DNA of 64,000 nucleotides, taken from an uncultured Desulfobacterales bacterium. Its GTDB lineage: Bacteria; Desulfobacterota; Desulfobacteria; Desulfobacterales; SpSt-501. The DNA is taken from positions 78,796-142,795 of the forward strand of contig CALIUY010000016.1 of NCBI GenBank assembly GCA_938048455.1, given 5' to 3'. The notes under the pieces are model-generated. The model worked only from the letters and a program-made list of their open reading frames with translations, was not told the DNA's origin and searched no databases. The position numbers were made by a program, and so were the translations under genes. Below are positions 59,305 to 64,000 of this stretch, in pieces. Within the stretch, counting starts at the first letter, position 1. Each line of letters begins with the position of its first letter.

Positions 59305-60163
59305 TCCCGCGCCGGCCATCGATCTGCACATCCATTCCACGGCCTCCGACGGCACCCTCACCCCCGGGGAAATCGTAGAGCGCGCGGCGGCGCTCGGCCT
59401 GGGGGCGATCGCCCTCACCGACCACGACTGCCTGGACGGCTGCCGCGAAGCCATCGCCCGGGGCATCCCGGAGGGACTGGGTTTTCTAACGGGGGTCGAG
59501 ATCAGCGCCGACCGGCCGGCCGGACTGCCCGGCGAGGGCAGCCTGCACATCCTCGGCTACCGCATCCGGATCGACGACCCGACGTTGAACGAGGCCCTCC
59601 TCGCCCTGCAGGCCGCGCGCGGAGACCGCAACCCGCGCATCCTCGAGCGGCTGGAGGCGCTCGGAATTCCCATCACGCTCGCCGAAGTCGAAGCCGAGGC
59701 CGACGGCGGCCACCCGGGCCGCCCGCACATCGCCCGCATCCTCGTGCGCAAGGGCATCGTGGCCACGATCGACGAGGCCTTTGATCGCTATCTGGGAAAC
59801 GGCCGAGCGGCCTACGTGGGCAAGGAGCGCATGGCCACGGCCCGCGCCATCGATCTCATCCGGGCGGCGGGGGGTGTTCCGGTCCTCGCCCATCCCGGGC
59901 TGCTTGAACTCGAAGAGGATCAGCGGCTCGAGGCGCTGCTCGGGGAATTGAAATCCCTGGGGCTGGCGGGACTCGAGGTCTTCTTTCCGGACCACGACCC
60001 GGAGCAGACCGCACGCTTCGCCCGGCTCGCCGCCCGGCTGGATCTTCTCCTGACGGGGGGCACCGATTTCCACGGCGAGATCCGGCCGGAGATCGAAATG
60101 GGCTCCGGCCGGGGCGACCTCTTCGTCCCCTACGAGCTCTACGAGCGGATCCTCACCCTCTGA
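59294..60163 (+). CDS. PHP-domain phosphoesterase (RNase AM/YciV-like)
   Basis: This 289-residue protein has [49 protein letters not shown] and GGTDFHGE, matching YciV-type PHP enzymes that remove 5' nucleotides or act on 3',5'-bisphosphate nucleotides. The TTG start at 59294 has GGAGAAAG upstream and overlaps dksA by 11 bp; no ATG lies closer to the conserved N-terminus. Confidence 0.88.
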   Translation: MGSNPAPAIDLHIHSTASDGTLTPGEIVERAAALGLGAIALTDHDCLDGCREAIARGIPEGLGFLTGVEISADRPAGLPGEGSLHILGYRIRIDDPTLNEALLALQAARGDRNPRILERLEALGIPITLAEVEAEADGGHPGRPHIARILVRKGIVATIDEAFDRYLGNGRAAYVGKERMATARAIDLIRAAGGVPVLAHPGLLELEEDQRLEALLGELKSLGLAGLEVFFPDHDPEQTARFARLAARLDLLLTGGTDFHGEIRPEIEMGSGRGDLFVPYELYERILTL

Positions 60164-60177
60164 CGCCGCCTTCGCCC

Positions 60178-60888
60178 ATGGCTTCCCTCGACGCGATCGC
60201 AGAGGCTGTCGGCTACCGCTTCCGCAACCCCGCCCTGGGCGAGGAAGCGCTCCGCCACCGCTCCTTCGTGCACGAGTCCCCGCCCTCCTGCGGGCTGCGA
60301 GACAACGAGCGGCTCGAATTTCTGGGGGATGCCGTGTTGAACCTCGCCATCGGCCGCCTTCTCATGGACCGCTTTCCGCAGGCCACGGAGGGAGACCTCT
60401 CGCGGCTGCGCGCGGGGCTGGTGAACGAGCGCCGGCTCGCCCGGATCGCTCGAAGTCTGCAGCTCGGAGCCGCCATTCGGCTCGGCCGGGGGGAGCAGAT
60501 CTCGGGGGGCTGCGAAAAGGACTCCATCCTCGCCGGAGCGCTCGAAGCCCTGCTCGCCGCCGTGTTTCTCGACGGCGGCTTCGAGGCGGCCTTCGCCATT
60601 CTCGAGCGCACCTTCGGCCCCCTGCTCGAGGAGCTCGCATCGGCCGACGCAGGCGGCGACTGCAAAAGCCGTTTGCAGGAGATGGCCCAGGCCCGCCCCG
60701 GTGCGCTGCCCTGCTACACGGTGCTGCGCGAGGAAGGGCCGGATCATGCGAAGACGTTCCGCGTGCGCCTCAAGGTGCTGGGGATCGAAACCGAGGGGGT
60801 GGGCCGCAGCAAGAAGGCGGCGGAGCAGGACGCCGCTTGCCGGGCACTGCGGCAATTGGCGGGCCTTGAGCCGGCTGCCGAGTCTTGA
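60178..60888 (+). CDS. rnc: Ribonuclease III
   Basis: This 236-residue protein has the catalytic signature NERLEFLGDAVLNLAIGR near 42, a second acidic site AGALEALLAAVFLDGG near 118, and a C-terminal dsRNA-binding domain (CKSRLQEMAQ, VGRSKKAAEQDAACRAL). It processes rRNA and structured mRNA. It converges on the penicillin-binding protein gene. Confidence 0.96.
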   Translation: MASLDAIAEAVGYRFRNPALGEEALRHRSFVHESPPSCGLRDNERLEFLGDAVLNLAIGRLLMDRFPQATEGDLSRLRAGLVNERRLARIARSLQLGAAIRLGRGEQISGGCEKDSILAGALEALLAAVFLDGGFEAAFAILERTFGPLLEELASADAGGDCKSRLQEMAQARPGALPCYTVLREEGPDHAKTFRVRLKVLGIETEGVGRSKKAAEQDAACRALRQLAGLEPAAES

Positions 60889-60931
60889 GCCTGCTCACCC
60901 CCTCGCCCCTGGAGCCTCTCCCGTTTTCCGG

Positions 60932-63361
60932 TCAAAGATCCTGTTTCAAAAACTCTTCGGTCTCCCGGACCTCTCCCGGCCGCCGGGAGTGCTCGCGCGG
61001 CACGGTGCCTTCTTTGAAACATTCGAAGACCACGCGGCGCGACTCGGGCACCGCGAGCAAGCCGGTTTCGGCGTCGATGCGGGCGAAAACGATCCCTTCC
61101 GGCGGCTGGAAGGTCTCGATCGGCACCTCGGCCAGGATCCGCTTCATGAAGCCCAGCCAGATCGGAAGGGCGGCGGAGGCTCCGGTTTCGTTTTTGCCGA
61201 GGGGCGCCTCCTGGTCGAAGCCCACCCAGACGCCGGTCACGTACTGGGGCACGTAGCCGATGTACCAGGCGTCGTACATGTCGTTGGTCGTCCCGGTCTT
61301 GCCGGCGGAAGGGCGGCCCAGCGCCTTGACCCGCTGGCCGGTCCCCTGCTGGACCACGCTCTCGAGCAGGCTGGTCATGAGGTAAGCCGTGTCCCGGCCG
61401 ATGGCCCGCACCGGCTCGGGCCGGGCCTCTTCGAGGACGTTGCCGTCCCGGTCGAGGAGGCGGGTCACGAAAACCGGCTCGATCCGCCAGCCCTCGTTGG
61501 CGAAGACCGAATAGGCGCGGGTCAGCTCGAAGAGGCTCACCCCCGAGGCCCCCAGGGCGAGGGCGAGGGTGCGCGTGAGCTCGGAGGCAATCCCCAGGCG
61601 CCGGGCGTAGTCGATGGCGTAGTCGATGCCGATGTCCTGCAGGATCTTCACCGTGACGACGTTGCGCGACTGAGCAAGCGCCTCGCGAAGCAGCGTGGGT
61701 CCGTAGAAGGTTTCGCGGTAGTTCCGAGGCTTCCAGGTCTGGTCGCGTTCGCGGTCCTCGAAGACCACGGCCGAATCCAGAATGACGGTCGCCGGCGTGT
61801 ACACCTTGCGCGGGTCGCTCTCGGCACGGTCCAGGGCCGCGGCGTAGAGGATGGGCTTGAAGGCCGAGCCGGGTTGGCGCCGGGACTGCATCGCGCGGTT
61901 GAATTGCGTCTCGCCGAAATCCCGGCCCCCGACCATGGCCTTCACCCGACCGCTTCCGGTCTCGAGACAGAGGAGCGCCCCCTGCACGAGAGGATCCTGT
62001 TCCAGCGCGAGGGTCCAAGGCTCGCCGGGGTTCCGGGGCGCCTCCTTCACCCGCACCAGGACGACATCGCCCACTCCCAGCGCGGCACTCGGCGTCCGGA
62101 TCTTCGCCGGAGCGACCTCGGGGTTGGGGCGGCGCGCCCAGTCCATGTCGGCGAGCGCGATCCGTCCCGTTTGGGCGCCCATGCGCACCGTCACCGTGCG
62201 GGCGGCATCGTTCACCTGGACGACGACGGCTTCCTGAACGCTTCCCGGCAGGGGGGAAGCTCCCGGGCCGGCGGGTGCGGTTTCGCGCAGCAGCGCCTCC
62301 AGCTCCGGCGGCGTCAGCCGGCGCAGGGGGCCCCGGTAGCCCTGACGCTTGTCGAGTTCCCGCAGCCCCCGGTTCAATTCCTCCTCGGCCGCCTTCTGCA
62401 TCTCCAGGTTGATTGTCGTGTACACCTGCAGGCCTTGGGTGTAGAGCACATCGGCGCCGTAGCGGGCCTCGAGCGTCCGGCGCACGTGTTCCGTGAAATA
62501 CGGGGCGGCCTCGAGGTAAGGGTTGCGTCGAGTCTTGAATTCGAGCGTCTCGGCAAGCGCCTCGGCGGCCTGGGACCGCGTGATCATGCCTTCTTCGACC
62601 ATGCGGTTCAAGACGTAGACCTGGCGCATGCGCGCCTGCTCCGGGTTGCGCAACGGCGAGTACCGGGTGGGCGCCTGCGGCAGGCCGGCGAGCAGCGCGC
62701 ACTCGGCCAACGTGAGCTCGCGCACGGATTTGCCGAAGTAGTTTTCGGCCGCCGCCTGCACCCCGTAGGCGCCGTGGCCGAGATAGATCTGGTTGAGGTA
62801 AAGAAAGAGGATCTCCTCCTTGGTGAAGTCCTTTTCGATGCGATGACTGAGGATCATCTCCTTGATCTTGCGGACGTAGCTCTTCTCGGGGGTGAGCAGA
62901 AAGGAGCGGGTCACCTGTTGCGTGATCGTGCTGCCCCCCTGGCGGATGCTGCCGGCCTGGAGATTTTTCAGTGCGGCCCGAAGGATGCCCCAGGGGTCGA
63001 CCCCGGGGTGCTGAAAGAAACGCGCGTCCTCGGCGGCGACGAAGGCCTGGATCAACAGCGGCGGAATCTCCTCCAGAGGAACGACGATCCGCCGCTCGCG
63101 GAAAAATTCGCCGATCACGCGGCCGTCGTCGGCATAGATGCGGCTGATGACCGGCGGCCGGTAGTCCTTGAGGCTGTGGATGCGCGGCAGATCCCGGCTC
63201 AAAATTTCGTAGGCCGCCCAGAGCAGGGCCGCCCCGATTCCGATGCCGACCAGCAGGACGACGAGCGCCGCCTTGAGCATACGCCGCAGCCATCCGCCCC
63301 GGCGTCGGGGGCGGCCCGTGCGGGGGACGGCGGAAGGGCTCGAAGGAGTGGGCGAAGCCAT
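60932..63361 (-). CDS. mrcA: Class A penicillin-binding protein (PBP1A-type)
   Basis: This 809-residue bifunctional murein synthase has a membrane anchor (about 29-49). The glycosyltransferase domain has EDARFFQHPGVDPWGI and QGGSTITQQVTRSF. The transpeptidase domain has SxxK in QPGSAFKPI, SRN in SRNVVTVKIL and KTG in AGKTGTTNDMYDAW. An OB-like insertion lies between, as in PBP1A. No strong ribosome site precedes the ATG at 63361. Confidence 0.94.
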   Translation of the reverse strand: MASPTPSSPSAVPRTGRPRRRGGWLRRMLKAALVVLLVGIGIGAALLWAAYEILSRDLPRIHSLKDYRPPVISRIYADDGRVIGEFFRERRIVVPLEEIPPLLIQAFVAAEDARFFQHPGVDPWGILRAALKNLQAGSIRQGGSTITQQVTRSFLLTPEKSYVRKIKEMILSHRIEKDFTKEEILFLYLNQIYLGHGAYGVQAAAENYFGKSVRELTLAECALLAGLPQAPTRYSPLRNPEQARMRQVYVLNRMVEEGMITRSQAAEALAETLEFKTRRNPYLEAAPYFTEHVRRTLEARYGADVLYTQGLQVYTTINLEMQKAAEEELNRGLRELDKRQGYRGPLRRLTPPELEALLRETAPAGPGASPLPGSVQEAVVVQVNDAARTVTVRMGAQTGRIALADMDWARRPNPEVAPAKIRTPSAALGVGDVVLVRVKEAPRNPGEPWTLALEQDPLVQGALLCLETGSGRVKAMVGGRDFGETQFNRAMQSRRQPGSAFKPILYAAALDRAESDPRKVYTPATVILDSAVVFEDRERDQTWKPRNYRETFYGPTLLREALAQSRNVVTVKILQDIGIDYAIDYARRLGIASELTRTLALALGASGVSLFELTRAYSVFANEGWRIEPVFVTRLLDRDGNVLEEARPEPVRAIGRDTAYLMTSLLESVVQQGTGQRVKALGRPSAGKTGTTNDMYDAWYIGYVPQYVTGVWVGFDQEAPLGKNETGASAALPIWLGFMKRILAEVPIETFQPPEGIVFARIDAETGLLAVPESRRVVFECFKEGTVPREHSRRPGEVRETEEFLKQDL

Positions 63362-63471
63362 GGTTGGATTCGGATGCTCGCTGCCGGAAAGGCACCCGGA
63401 GGAATCGGCGCAGGGTCTTCGATGTTGGCGTTTAGCCTAACACACACCGGCTCCCGTCAGCAATAAAGAGG

Positions 63472-63501
63472 TTGACTCTTCTGCTAAACTAAGACTATTT
63501 T
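63472..63501 (+). promoter_or_regulatory. Putative promoter of hisI
   Basis: TTGACT (63472-63477) and TATTTT (63496-63501) are 18 bp apart in an AT-rich pocket, about 30 bp before the GTG start. Confidence 0.4.
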
Positions 63502-63529
63502 TGCAACTTTCAAATTCGAAGAGCAAGCC

Positions 63530-63907
63530 GTGATCCGACCGCATTTCGAAAAAATGGGCGGGCTGGTCCCCGTCGTCGTTCAGGACTGGCAAAGCGGCGA
63601 GGTTCTCATGCTCGCCTTCATGAACGCCGCTTCCTGGGAGGCGACCCTGCGCACGGGAGTGGCTACCTACTGGAGCCGCAGCCGCCGCGAACTCTGGATC
63701 AAGGGCCGGACTTCGGGGCGCATCCAGCGGGTGCGGGAAATCTTTCTCGACTGCGACGAAGACGCGGTGCTGCTGCGCGTGGAGCAGGTCGGGGACGCCG
63801 CCTGCCACACCGGCCGCCGCAGCTGTTTCCACAAGCAACTGGCCGGCGGTGAAATCCGGATCGTGGGCGAGCCGCTCTTCGATCCCCGGGAGGTTTACGG
63901 CACGTGA
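63530..63907 (+). CDS. hisI: Phosphoribosyl-AMP cyclohydrolase HisI
   Basis: This 125-residue protein catalyses the third step of histidine synthesis. It has VLMLAFMNAASWEATLRTG, YWSRSRRELWIKG, LDCDEDAVLLRVEQ and ACHTGRRSCF, the last two holding the zinc and magnesium ligands. The fused HisE (pyrophosphohydrolase) domain is absent. The start is GTG. It overlaps hisG by 4 bp in GTGA. Confidence 0.95.
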   Translation: MIRPHFEKMGGLVPVVVQDWQSGEVLMLAFMNAASWEATLRTGVATYWSRSRRELWIKGRTSGRIQRVREIFLDCDEDAVLLRVEQVGDAACHTGRRSCFHKQLAGGEIRIVGEPLFDPREVYGT

Positions 63908-64000
63908 CATCCAAGCTCAAGCTCGGCATCCCCAAGGGGAGCCTGCAGGAGGCCACCCTCGCCCTGTTCCGGCGCTCGGGCTGGGTGATCAACGTCGGCA
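63904..64000 (+). CDS. hisG: ATP phosphoribosyltransferase HisG (5' part only)
   Basis: The first 32 codons read SKLKLGIPKGSLQEATLALF after a GTG start, the conserved N-terminus of HisG, which begins histidine synthesis. The gene runs off the right edge of the window and is coupled to hisI. Confidence 0.9.
   Translation, partial: MTSKLKLGIPKGSLQEATLALFRRSGWVINVG

Noticed and set aside
1-64000. tRNA, rRNA, CRISPR arrays, prophage or integrase
   Set aside because: Nothing with cloverleaf T-loop sequences, spaced direct repeats or phage and integrase proteins was recognised by eye; a covariance-model scan would be needed to exclude small RNAs.

Overview
The window is GC-rich (about 65% by eye), densely coded bacterial chromosome. 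A complete dsrMKJOP membrane complex, an RsbRD-type protein just upstream of it, siroheme and tetrapyrrole genes and a CcsA-type cytochrome c assembly gene point to a dissimilatory sulfur-metabolising bacterium, most likely Desulfobacterota (former Deltaproteobacteria). No rRNA, tRNA, CRISPR array, insertion sequence or prophage was recognised.

Positions 1 to about 37,900 look like a phosphate-starvation island. It is bracketed by pstC-pstA-pstS-pstB on the left and phoU on the right. Between them lie a rifampin-phosphotransferase-like enzyme, a PAP2 phosphatase with a glycosyltransferase, a PIN-PhoH protein, a PHP protein fused to half a GT4 glycosyltransferase, a LysE-type exporter, an OlsF-like bifunctional acyltransferase, two P-type ATPases (one with degenerate ion-site motifs), a divergent S-adenosylmethionine synthetase, small HMA-like and zinc-ribbon proteins, an ArsA-like ATPase, phnCDE, and a C-P lyase operon (acetyltransferase-phnGHIJKLM-phosphatase). 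Most intergenic regions here carry tandem 7-mers of the form CTNAYNN repeated every 11 bp, the architecture of PhoB boxes. I read the region as a compact Pho regulon covering phosphate uptake, phosphonate uptake and cleavage, probable replacement of phospholipids by phosphorus-free lipids, and cation handling.

Positions 38,000 to 50,500 hold a FIST sensor with a hybrid histidine kinase, the two-gene agmatine-to-putrescine pathway (agmatine deiminase and N-carbamoylputrescine amidase), dsrMKJOP with its RsbRD-type neighbour, a zinc-ribbon protein and a MinD/FlhG-like ATPase.

Positions 50,500 to 64,000 are housekeeping: clpB, a DHH phosphoesterase, an MBL-fold hydrolase, a siroheme-synthase dehydrogenase, ccsA, hemA, fabD, dksA, a PHP phosphoesterase, rnc, a class A penicillin-binding protein, hisI and the start of hisG. 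Translational coupling by 4-bp ATGA or GTGA overlaps is common throughout, and several genes start with GTG or TTG.
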